The notes beneath the pieces were generated by a model. The model worked only from the letters and a program-made list of their open reading frames with translations. It was not told the origin of the DNA and ran no database searches. A stretch of DNA of 21,234 nucleotides, taken from Rhizophagus sp. LPA8_4_AMF (Eukaryota; Glomeromycota; Glomeromycetes; Glomerales; Glomeraceae). Below, one piece after another: positions 10,606 to 20,000 of this stretch; within the stretch, counting starts at the first letter, position 1, and the number at the start of each line of letters is the position of its first letter. A program made the position numbers and the translations under genes. The stretch is taken from the NCBI GenBank assembly GCA_021464525.1, contig JADRCO010001221.1:1-21234 (forward strand). The letters are read 5' to 3'.

Positions 10606-11161
10606 TCAAAGATCATTGAAATCGATATCAAATTCCTTGGTGACATATTCTATAATTATTAAATTGAAAAAAGATTAACGATAAATTTTATTATTTAAGT
10701 ACCAGAAAGCACAGTATAGTTGCATACCATTATCCTGAGGTTTGTTGAAATTCGCATTAATATCTAATTCAATTTCTTTCGTAATGTAATCTAAACGATA
10801 TTACATAAATTTTGATATAAATCATTAAATCAATACATTATTGAAATAAAGGATGTTTATCATTTACCATTATTATCATTTTCGCATAATTTCTTTCTTT
10901 TAAAACTTTGGTCTAGACAATATTTTAAGTTAACAAATATTGGTTATTAAGTTCATTATCTAAATACAATTAATTTTTGATTTTTATCATACCATCATTA
11001 TCATTCGTGTCTTCAATTGTATTATTTTCAAACTTTCTTTTAACTTTTAAAAAGAAATAATAATTACCATTAGTTAGTAATAACATAAACAGCATATCAA
11101 ACAAAAAATAAATAAATACCAATAGACGCTGTGTTATTTTTCTGATAATAATGAAACGGAT
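10606..11161 (-). other. micro-exon C-terminal tail of the kinase gene
   Basis: Five small exons (42, 51, 45, 63 and 44 bases) follow the fourth kinase. All internal ones begin and end in phase 1. Exons 11043-10993 and 10912-10868 both encode KRK...EN...DN. Exons 10790-10728 and 10649-10606 encode DYITKEIELDIN and EYVTKEFDIDFN. This suggests exon duplication. If the donor at 10727 is not used, the reading frame runs on to a stop at 10675, giving a different C-terminus that ends in AFWYLNNKIYR. Confidence 0.65.
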
Positions 11162-14100
11162 CTAAATGGTGATTAATGTTAAATTTTCTCTGTAACCATA
11201 TAGTCTTTGGTATATTAAAATTACTTACCAATAGATTGACTTCTTAAACTCCTTAAAGACATTGCAGATTGAATCATGCAATTTAAAGGTCTACTCTTAT
11301 AACTGGCTTCTGGATTATTTATTGTTACAGGTCCAATATTTGATGATTTTATAATTTTGGTTGGATTTTTTTTATAAAATTTCGCCTTTCGTTCTCGTAT
11401 ATTTCATTAATTCTATCACTTATATTAGCAGCTGTTGGTCTTTTTTCTGGATCTGAATGCCAACATTCTTTCATCAATTCAATATATTCATTATGCGCAT
11501 TTGTAAAAATAGGTGGTCTTAAACCATCACATATTTTGATTATAAGTTCTATATCATGAATTTCATCCCAAAAAGGTCTTCTACCTGTCATAAACTCCCA
11601 CATCATCATTCCAAAACTATATATATCTGAAGCTTCATTATACTTTTGTCCTTGAAAAATCTCTGGTGCCATATAAGGAATAATACCATAATTTTCACTT
11701 TTGTTATCTGTAGATTCAATTGCAGATTTACTTATTCCCAGATCGCCTATATATGAATAATATGCATTTGCATATTTATTTTTATCAATAAAGATATTTC
11801 CACTATGTAAATCCCTGTGGATAATTTTTTCTTTATGCATTACTACAAGTCCTTTAGTTATATCTCTTAATTCATACAACTTTGTTTCCCAACTAATATT
11901 ATAAAAATTATTACTTAAATAATGTATCAAATCACCTGAATTATAATATGGCATAATTATCATAATATCCTTGGTAATAGGATCTTGAGTAATTCCAAAA
12001 TATTTACTAATGTTACGCTTATCTCTATTTCCATTTATATAAATCTGATTAAATACCTTGAGCTAAATAAAAAATGATCATTAATTTTTCATAATTATAT
12101 GAAGATACAAACGTCATATATACTTTACCTCATTCAACTCCTTTGATGTGACATTTTTAGAATTATTAAGTTTTTTGAGAACGACTGTTTGATGTTTATT
12201 ACGAATTATATTCCAATTATTATAATGAATCTTATTCCAATTTTTGATCGGACCATCAACCCAAGTAGCTTTATAAACTTTACTAAATCCTCCTTCAGCA
12301 ATAAATTCTATATCTTCAAATCGATTGTAGGGTACAAATTCCAATTTTCCGTCATCAGAATTAATTTGTGTATACCTGATAAAATCATCAATAGCTTTAT
12401 TTCCACTTGGTTCAGGTTTAAGTATTGCTTTTACAATATAACATGGCTGGCAAGTTTGTATTTTATAAAATATTCTGTTTTTCATACATTCGTTACATAG
12501 CAAAGATTTACCTCTAATAGACATTGCGGATTGAATCATGCAATCTAAAGATCTACTTTTATAAATGGCACCCTGATTGATTTTTGCTACAGGTCCAATA
12601 TCCGATGATGTTATAATCTCAGTTGTATTCCAGCGTTCATTCACCCACATTTGTCTAATTCTATCACTTATATCATTAGCTGTTGGTCTTCTCTTTGGAT
12701 CAAAATTCCAGCATTCTTCCATTAATTCAATATAACCTTCAGGTGCATTTGTGACAATTGGTGGCCGTAAACCATTGCAAATATCAATAATAAGTTCTGC
12801 ATCATGAATTTCATCCCAAAAAGGTCTTCTACCTGTCATAAACTCCCACATGATTATCCCAAAACTATATATATCTGATGCTGTAGTATATATTTGCTCC
12901 TCAAAAATTTCTGGGGCCATATAGGGAATAATACCATATAAATTCTCATTATTATTATCATCATCCGTAGATTCAGTTGCAGATTTGTTTATTCCCAGAT
13001 CATCTATATAAGCATCATTTTCATCAATAAAGATATTTCCACTATGTAAATCCCTGTGGATAATATGCATTGAATGTATAAATTGAAGTTCAGCTATTAT
13101 ATTCCGTAAATTATCTAACTTTGCTTTCCAACTAATATTATAGAAGTTATTGTACAAATAATGCATCAAATCACCTGAATCATAATAATCCATAATAATA
13201 ATAATATCTTTGGTAGAGGGATCTATAGTTATTCCGAAATATTTACTAATGCGATCAGCATATTTTCTTAACAAAAATACCTTGAGCTAAATAAAAAAAA
13301 TCATTAATTTTTCATAATTATATTGAAGATATAAAAATATTTACATGTACTGTACCTCATTCAACTCCTTTGATGTAACATTTTTAGAATTGTTAAGTTT
13401 TTTAAGAACAACTGTATAAATATAATTACGAACTATATTCAAATTAATATAATGAATCTCATTCCAATTTTTGATCGGACCATCAACCCAAATAGCTTTA
13501 AAAACTTTACTAAATCCTCCTTCAGCAATAAATTCTATACTTTTAAATTGATTGTAGGGTACAAATTCCAATTTTCCTTCACTGATAAAATCATCAATAG
13601 CTTTATTTCCACTTAGTTTAGGTTTAAGTATTGCTTTTATATTTATTGCAGATTGAATCATACCCAAAGATCTACTTTCATAAATGGCACCCGGATTGAT
13701 TTTTATTACATTTCCAATATCCGATGATGTTATAATCTCAGTTGTATTCCAGCGTTCATTCATCCACATTTTTTTAATTCTATCATTTATATTACTAGCT
13801 CTTGGTCTTCTATTTGTATTAAAATGCCAGCATTCTTCCATTAATTCAATATATCCATTAGGCGCATTTGTAACAATCGACGGTCTTAGACCGTCACATA
13901 TTTCGAGTATAAGTTCTGAATTATGATTTCTATCCCAAAAAGGTCTTCTACCTGTCATAAACTCCCACATGATCATCCCAAAACTATATATATCTGATGC
14001 TGTAGTATATTTTTGCCTCTCAAAAATTTCTGGGGCCATATAGGGAATGATACCATATAAATTCTCATTATTAGCATCATCGTTCGTAGATTCAGTTGAT

Positions 14101-16030
14101 AATTTGTTTATTCCCAGATCACCTACTATATAAGCATCATTTCCATCAATAAAGATATTTCCACTATGTAAATCTCCGTGGATAATGTTTTCGTTATGCA
14201 TAACTTCAAGCCTTTTAATTATATCTCCTAATTCATACAACTTTGTTTCCCAATTAATATTATAAAAATTATTACTTAAATAATGTATTAAATCACCTAA
14301 ATTATAATATGGCATAATTATCATAATATCCTTAGTAACAGGATCTTGAGTAATTCCAAAATATTTACTAATGTTACATTTATCTCTATTTTCATTTGAA
14401 TAAATCTGATTAAATACCTTGAGTTAAATCAAAAAAAAAACATTAATTTTTCATAATAATATTAAAGATATAAATATTACATATACTTTACCTCATTCAA
14501 CTCCTTTGATGTAACATTATTAGAATTATTAAGTTTTTTGAGAACGACTATTTGATATTTATTACGAACTATAGTCCAATTATTATAATGAATCTCATTC
14601 CAATTTTTGATCGGACCATCAACCCAAGTAGCTCCATAAACTTTACTAAATCCTCCTTCAGCAATAAAATCTATATCTTCAAATCGATTGTAGGGTACAA
14701 ATTCCAACTTTCCGTCAACAGAATTAATTTGTGTATACCTGATAAAATCATCAATAGCTTTGTTTCCACTTGGTTCAGATTTAAGTATTGTTTTTATATT
14801 TATTGCAGAATGAATCATACAACCCAAAGATCTACTTTTATAAATGGTACCCGGATTGATTTTTGTTACAGGTCTAATATCCGATGATGTTATAATTTCA
14901 GTTGTATTCCAGCGTTCATTCATCCACATTTCACTAATTCTATCATTTATATCATTAGCTGTTGGTCTTCTCTTTGTATTAAAATGCCAGCATTCTTTCA
15001 TTAATTCAATATATCCATTAGGCGTATTTGTAATAATTGGTGGACGTAAACCATTGCAAATATCAATAATAAGTTCTGCATCATGAATTTCATCCAAAAA
15101 AGGTCTTCTACCTGTCATAAACTCCCACATGATCATCCCAAAACTATATATATCTGATGCTGCAGTATATTTTTGTCCTTCAAAAATTTCTGGGGCCATA
15201 TAAGGAATGATACCATATAAATTCTCATTAATATTATCATCATTCGTAGATTCAGTTGCAGATTTGTTTATTCCCAGATCACTTATATACGCATCATTTT
15301 CATCAATAAAGATATTTCCACTATGTAAATCCCTGTGGATAATTTTTTCATTATGCATTACTACAATTCCTTTTATTATATTCTTTAATTCATATAACTT
15401 TGTATACCAATTAATATTATAAAATTATTACTTAAATAATGTATCAAATCGCCTGAATTATAATATGGCATAATTATCATAATTTCTTCAGTAATAGGAT
15501 TTTGAGTAATTCCAAGATATTTACTAATATAATTATCATAAGCATCATGTAAAAATTGATAAGTTACCTTGAGCTAAATAAAAAAAAATAACATTATTAA
15601 TTTATTTTCATAATTACATTGAAGATTAAAATATCGCATGGACTACTGTACCTCATTCAATTCCTTGGATGTAATATTATTAGAATCATTAAGTTTTTTA
15701 AGAACAACTGTATAATTATTCTTATGAACATTATTATAAAGAGTCTTTCCCCAATTATTGATCGGACGACCATAAACCCAAGTAGCTTTATAAATTTTAC
15801 TAAATCCTCCTTCGACAATAAATTCTATATCTCTAAATCTACTGTAAGGGACAAATTCTAATTTTTTAAATCCTATAACATAATTAACTTGCTTGATAAA
15901 GTTATAAATAACTTTGTTTCCATAAATTGTTATGTAACACTTATGGCAAGTCCGGTGTCTCTTATTTAACATTCTTTTTTTTTTTCTTACATTTATTACA
16001 TATCTTGTCTAAAAGACTTCTCCCCGTCAT
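10606..16030 (-). CDS. tandem four-kinase protein (TKL-like, Rhizophagus-type family)
   Basis: Exons (minus): 16030-15652, 15573-14492, 14417-13356, 13286-12129, 12062-11229, 11161-11120, 11043-10993, 10912-10868, 10790-10728 and 10649-10606. Four kinase domains follow one another with no stop between them. Every module splits between N-lobe and C-lobe at the same point, after KELNE, by a phase-0 intron. Exons 2-4 therefore each hold C-lobe, linker and next N-lobe. Small phase-1 exons make the tail, which ends EYVTKEFDIDFNDL. Total is about 1586 residues, against one kinase domain in usual family members. The start chosen is MTGRSLL, matching the SIRGKSLL before the internal zinc-ribbon copy. 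Frame fits if three one-base homopolymer differences are set aside: T11 at 15975-15985, A4 at 15421-15424 and T8/A4 at 11366-11379. These could be assembly errors or early decay. The alternative is separate kinase genes, but the continuous exons argue against that. Confidence 0.75.
11392..12344 (-). other. kinase domain 4
   Basis: The N-lobe is in exon 4: glycine loop EGGFSKVYKA and ATP lysine in VVLKKL. The C-lobe is in exon 5: MIIMPYYNSGDL, catalytic loop HRDLHSGN, GDLGISKS in place of DFG, activation loop end YMAPEIF, SDIYSFGMMMWEFMTGRRPF, and KRPTAANISDRI at the end. All catalytic signatures are present, so it is likely active as a Ser/Thr/Tyr-type cytoplasmic kinase. A short insertion (NKYANAYYSY) between catalytic loop and DLG is unique to this copy. 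A one-base change just after the domain (11366-11379) alters the frame before the conserved tail. Confidence 0.75.
12424..12512 (-). other. CxxC...CxxC zinc-ribbon-like insert in the linker between kinases 3 and 4
   Basis: The linker reads SIRGKSLLCNECMKN, then after a short spacer CQPC, a four-cysteine pattern typical of a small zinc ribbon. The same pattern (CNKC...CHKC) lies at the gene's N-terminus (about 15930-16000). The linkers between kinases 1-2 and 2-3 lack it and pass directly from SAINI to KAILKP or KTILKS. Confidence 0.6.
12640..13569 (-). other. kinase domain 3
   Basis: N-lobe in exon 3: glycine loop EGGFSKVFKA, VVLKKL. C-lobe in exon 4: IIIMDYYDSGDL, HRDLHSGN, DDLGINKS in the DFG position, YMAPEIF, SDIYSFGIIMWEFMTGRRPF, KRRPTANDISDRI. 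All essential motifs are kept. The segment after the lobe junction (LLRKYADRISKYFG) differs from the sibling modules (FNQIY...KYFG), suggesting either faster divergence or gene conversion from another family member. Confidence 0.75.
13765..14705 (-). other. kinase domain 2, altered catalytic loop
   Basis: N-lobe in exon 2: glycine loop EGGFSKVYGA, VVLKKL. C-lobe in exon 3: MPYYNLGDL, HGDLHSGN, GDLGINKL, YMAPEIF, MWEFMTGRRPF. The HRD arginine is Gly here, while the catalytic Asp is kept. The HRD arginine normally contacts the phosphorylated activation loop, so this module may be regulated differently or weakly active. Its upstream intron has lost the TTTAG acceptor shared by its siblings and must use an AG six bases further on. 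Confidence 0.72.
14925..15862 (-). other. kinase domain 1
   Basis: N-lobe in exon 1: VEGGFSKIYKA (first Gly-loop residue after Val instead of Ala), VVLKKL. C-lobe in exon 2: MIIMPYYNSGDL, HRDLHSGN, SDLGINKS, YMAPEIF, SDIYSFGMIMWEFMTGRRPF. Catalytic motifs are complete. A run of four A at 15421-15424, five in sibling modules 2 and 4, shifts the frame within the lobe between YLSNNF and the catalytic loop. The second part carries an ATG (15356-15358) that could in principle start a shorter product. Confidence 0.7.
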
Positions 16031-16149
16031 TGAAAGTAAATTTATGTATATAGTTAGTTGGTCGATTGTTATAATATGTCAAATTTTTTTCTAATAGTTT
16101 AAGAAAACTATTCAATATATATATATAAATTTAATTAATGAATCCATGT
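16031..16149 (-). promoter_or_regulatory. probable promoter of the four-kinase gene
   Basis: On the minus strand a TATATACATAAA-like element lies within 30 bases upstream of the chosen ATG, with another TATTATAAC about 45 bases upstream. In such AT-rich DNA these matches are weak evidence; position upstream of the gene is the main support. Confidence 0.25.
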
Positions 16150-16150
16150 T

Positions 16151-16650
16151 AATTCCTTGTAGAAGTTTCTAACCAGAAATGTTAAAAATCTAGAACTATC
16201 TTGGAAATAAAATTTGACAAGGATTTACTCATAGAATTTCTAGACATATTTCCTTGTCCTCCATCTACCAATGAGAAAAAGCCACATATTATAGTGTAGC
16301 ATGTTTGGTGTGATGCTGATTGTGTAATCCAGAAATTAAAGCGGCATAAAGTAATTTGTGGGACAAATTTTAACTAATGAATTCTTTCATCGAGTTCTAA
16401 AAATTCCACACGTTAGTCTAACCGGAAATGTAAAAATCTAGAACTACCTTGGAAACAAATTTTGATAAGAATTTCTTCAGAGAATTCTAGACATGGTTCC
16501 TTGTCTTTCATCGACTAGTGAGAAAATCTAAAAATTTTTCCTCGTAGAAGTTTTTAACCGGAAATGTTAAAATCTGGATATTTTGATAGGAATTTCTTCA
16601 GAGAATTCTAGACATAGCTCCCTATGTTTCGTCGAACAATGAGAAAATAG
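16151..16650 (+). repeat. three diverged tandem repeat copies, about 115-130 bases
   Basis: Copies at about 16151-16280, 16401-16529 and 16536-16650 share TTCCTNGTAGAAGTTT, TAACCGGAAATGTTAAAATC, GATAGGAATTTCTTCAGAGAATT-type and CTAGACATRGTTCCTTGT blocks, then ATGAGAAAA. About 120 bases of unrelated DNA separate copies 1 and 2; copies 2 and 3 nearly abut. They may be relics of a dispersed element or a young satellite. A minus-strand open frame overlapping copy 3 (16608-16862) is not convincing as a gene. Confidence 0.6.
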
Positions 16651-17383
16651 TTGATGCATGCATGTTGATGCTCCGAAAATTCTACGCGGGGTGATATGTC
16701 CGACCAGCACGTGATGATGTACAACAATAAAACCTTAAACAGCACTTCGGACTTAATAACGGTTTCCGTTTCGTAACCCAACTTGAAAATAAAATCGGAT
16801 ATTGCTTTATAAAGTAAAGGAAAAATATAGGTATCGCATGGGGCGATCTCCTTATAAATCACTTTGTATAATATTATGTTATTTGCTATTAATTATATCA
16901 TGTGGTATTTACTATGCATCGCCTTTTTAAAAAAATTACATGTTTAGTCATCAGTTCAACTTCATCCACCATTTCTTTAGATAATTCTCTATATTTACTA
17001 CTGATTCACAACCATCTGGCCCAACTCATGATTATGTTCATTTATGAACAAACTAATAGTAATACTTGTAGAACGTTCGGGAAAAGTCAAATTTATATGC
17101 CAAGGGCACTATCGTTTTTTAGTTCTAGTATTATGCTGAGTTTCTGCTTGCAGGGTGGACTCCTTTTTCTTTGACTTGAATTTGCCGCTAAATTCACATG
17201 TAAAAGTTTTCTGGCTAATAGCTAATAGATGATGTTTGCTCAAAAAAAATTACTTTGAGGCGTTAAATTTTGTTATCTTCACTCTCTTTTTTAAAAATAA
17301 CATCACGAAATTTTTCTAGGATAAATATTACACAAAACAACCTCCATCCAATCAAATTTGATGGTCCAGGATAAGGACACTCT
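16651..17383. other. spacer without a supported gene
   Basis: Base composition near 16670-16860 is less AT-rich than the surroundings, and a minus-strand frame there is open for 84 codons. A plus-strand frame at 16902-17174 is open for 90 codons. Neither shows a recognisable domain or intron signals, so I leave both uncalled. Confidence 0.4.
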
Positions 17384-18296
17384 CCCCAGTATCACCAACA
17401 AATTTTCTTCCCCACGTGACTTGTGTGGCGCTATTAAATTATTTGTTTATTGTTTACCATTTTACAACAAAATTATTACCCTTTCTCTTTCTTTTCTAAC
17501 GTTAAAACAATTTTTAAAAATTTGTTAAAACAATATAAAACTAAATATTTGTGAAAGCATAAATATGAAATATTGTTATACGTGTTATGCGTGAAATATG
17601 CGTAAGTGCACTTTCTCTCATAATAAATGTGATTTTTTTTATATATTTTATAATATTAAGCTTAATATTTTAGTCAAATAAAACAAGTCTTAAGGAACTA
17701 AGTAGAGTTGTTAACAAGTATAAAAACACTCATATATTATTAATATTTCTTAAATTTTTGTGAAAAGCATATATTTATTAATGAAATTAAATTTATTTTT
17801 TGTTATAGCGTAATTTCAGTACTTTTGTCAAATGAAATAGGCCTAGGAAGCTTAAATAAAGTTGTTCGGCATATATGGAATAACACAAATATTAATTTTT
17901 ATCAAAATAGCTTAAGTATTCTCAAAGGTATTTGTGTAAAATTACTGTGCTGCGCGCAGCTGGATATTTCACTTTACAGCGTAATTTTAGCACTTTTATT
18001 AGATGAAACAAGCCTTTGAAGCTTATGCAAACTTGTTCTGCAGGTGTTTAGATATTAATTTTTATCAAGCTGGCTTAATATTCATGGAGTAATTAGTATT
18101 TTTCAGTGTAAAAGCATTATTTTTTAAATGCTCTTGTTGTAAATGTAATAAAATAATTTTTTTATTATAATATTCTAAGAAAAAATATCTCGTCGGCGTT
18201 TTTTTTTAAGATAAATGTTATGTGCAACATAAGCCAATCAAAATTTAGACGCCACAAAATCACGTGGGGGAAGAAAATTTGTTGGTGATACTGGGG
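17384..18296. mobile_element. 913-base non-autonomous DNA element with inverted termini
   Basis: The left end CCCCAGTATCACCAACAAAT and the following bases to about 17440 are repeated in inverted form at about 18241-18296. The outer 37 positions differ at about two sites (an extra C near CCCCACGTGA and one further base). Inner parts of the arms are looser. There is no transposase, so it would depend on a partner element. No target duplication is clear at the outer edges, so the family cannot be named. The interior holds three diverged direct repeats. Confidence 0.65.
17660..18090 (+). repeat. three internal direct repeats of the 913-base element
   Basis: Blocks beginning near 17669, 17826 and 17996 share (G/A)TCAAATRAAAYAAGYCTT, then AAGCTTA-like sequence, then GTTGTT. 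Two of them continue into ATATTAATTTTTATCAA. The period is about 165 bases. The 64-codon open frame inside (17825-18019) is a by-product of this repeat, not a gene. Confidence 0.5.
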
Positions 18297-18312
18297 TAAA
18301 TCGTATTCAATT

Positions 18313-18420
18313 CCGTACAGTTCCGAAATTATGCAACCATTTTGAACTTAATTCCGGCCAAAGTCCTCATAAGTCTGGCTAAAATAGCCATAATGTGGGC
18401 CAGTGTTGAGAACTGTGCGG
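18313..18420. repeat. 108-base foldback with CCG...CGG ends
   Basis: CCGTACAGTTC (18313-18323) and GAACTGTGCGG (18410-18420) are inverted partners with one mismatch. Inside lies a perfect small hairpin, TGGCTA-AAA-TAGCCA (18377-18391). It starts 17 bases after the 913-base element. It may be a miniature inverted-repeat element or a remnant of one. Confidence 0.4.
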
Positions 18421-18499
18421 TATATTAAAATATTTGTAATAAATATTAATATTAACAAAACTGTTTCAAATGAATCATAAACTGACCATAATGCACGAC

Positions 18500-18540
18500 A
18501 AAAATAGAAAATAATAAAATAATAAAATAATAAAATAAAT
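18500..18540 (+). repeat. AATAA microsatellite
   Basis: AATAAAATAATAAAATAAT-type units repeat over about 35 bases. Low-complexity tract. Confidence 0.7.
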
Positions 18541-18980
18541 TCTATATAAAAACTGCTGCATCACATCTGCTTGAGCACATTTATCCCTGTCCTTAATACC
18601 CTTAAACGTGCACAAATTACATACATCAAGACATTCTTGATTTTAAGATATTAATTAAGCAAATTAAACACAGTTCTGAAGGTAAAATGTAAATATCAGA
18701 GCATGAGATTGAAATGTTCATCGGTTATCTTCTAAATCAGAAATTAACCAATCTCTAATTTATCCGGTTGAATCTGACTGCCAAGAATTTAGATCATCAG
18801 GATTCTGTGACTATCAGGATTTTGGATTTGCATTTATCGAAATTTTTGCGTCGGGAATATAGGCCGTTAATATTATAATTGTCGGGATTTTTAGAGAACC
18901 CATGTTTGTTTGGACTATCAAAAACGGGTTTAACCGGTTTATCAAGTTTCGGCGAAATTCTAGGATAACTAACTATATAT

Positions 18981-19083
18981 TTTTATGGGTCTGCTACGAA
19001 ATCCCGAAACTCATAATCTCGAAAATTTATACTTAATACCGGGCCAATTTTTCGGGATTTTGTACAGATCCCATTTTTATGGA
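18981..19083. repeat. inverted repeat around GGGATTTCGTA-type arms
   Basis: ATGGGTCTGCTACGAAATCCCGAAA on the left matches the reverse complement of the right arm, TTTCGGGATTTTGTACAGATCCCAT, over about 25 positions with a few mismatches and one gap. A further, looser copy in direct orientation lies at about 18889-18910 (GTCGGGATTTTTAGAGAACCCAT). This points to a small dispersed inverted-repeat family. Confidence 0.45.
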
Positions 19084-20000
19084 GATCAATATGTCTGTAA
19101 AATTTTATGATGAAATTGAAAATTTTTTAATTGATGTACCAGAATTTAATTGCTAAATTTTTTCACTATAGATTACGTAATATATCGTATAAATAAATTA
19201 ATGTCGTAATAGGATCAATAATATCCATTTGATAGTCATATGATACCATTCGTGCTATATTCGAATAGATATAGCAGTACATGTAATGTAACGTAAATCT
19301 TGATCCACAAACGTTAAAATTTGACTTCAACATCGCGTGAGTTTAATTTTTTAATAAATATTATTGCTGTATTATCCATTTATTCCTAGTTTAAATAAAA
19401 AAAACTTGTTTTATTATAAAATAAGGTTAAAAGTTACATATAAAAACCTAAAATACTATTTAAAATATAAAAATACCTATATTTCCTTTGTAAAACATTG
19501 AAGATATTGAAATTTAGGTTTTTTTCTAAGTTTTATTATAGTAATAGCATTTTATTGTTTTATTAGCGTTTGCATAGTATAATAGGACTCCGAAATATAT
19601 ATAGATATATATAGATCAGTGAACATTGAAATTTTTTGCTAATAGTTCTACGTAGGGGTTATTAATAAGGTCAATACTCAAAATTAACACCTAACCTCAA
19701 ATTAATTAAGCAAATTGATCACCTGACTTTATCATCATGCGACTTTTCATTGTTCAACATTAATTATCAAAATATCAGAGTTAATTTTATTAATAATGAA
19801 ATGTAAAAAAAAAAACCATTGTTGTATTGTTTAAATTATATCTTTTCGACCAAAAATAACCATAATATACTGGTTATCATTTCCTAGTAATAGCTTCGAT
19901 ATATTTTCTTCGACTGATACACTAGTTGGTCCAATATGATAAATGATATTAGAATCGAGATGATGGGTTAAATATTGCACCCTTCACTTGTTAATACATG
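19084..20000. other. AT-rich intergenic DNA
   Basis: No open frame, RNA gene or strong repeat is visible. Small TATATAGATATATATAGAT repeats occur near 19597-19616. Confidence 0.4.

Noticed and set aside
12189-15861. Plus-strand open frames across the kinase array (for example 12189-12500, 13684-13926, 14552-14887, 15207-15422, 15619-15861)
   Set aside because: They are antisense shadows of conserved kinase exons and resemble one another only because the modules are duplicated.
11349-15972. Reading the kinase region as four or five separate genes
   Set aside because: Each middle exon runs through from C-lobe to the next N-lobe without a stop. The inter-lobe introns are all in phase, and only the last module has the usual tail exons.
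16608-16862. Minus-strand 84-codon frame
   Set aside because: It overlaps a repeat copy, shows no recognisable domain and has no supporting splice or neighbour context.
16902-17174. Plus-strand 90-codon frame
   Set aside because: Ser/Leu-rich translation with no domain; length is within chance for a window of this size.
17825-18019. Plus-strand 64-codon frame
   Set aside because: It is formed by the internal repeats of the 913-base non-autonomous element.
18300-18470. Possible tRNA or small structured RNA
   Set aside because: Hairpins are present, but no tRNA-type A/B boxes or cloverleaf could be assembled. No tRNA, rRNA or CRISPR array was seen anywhere in the window.
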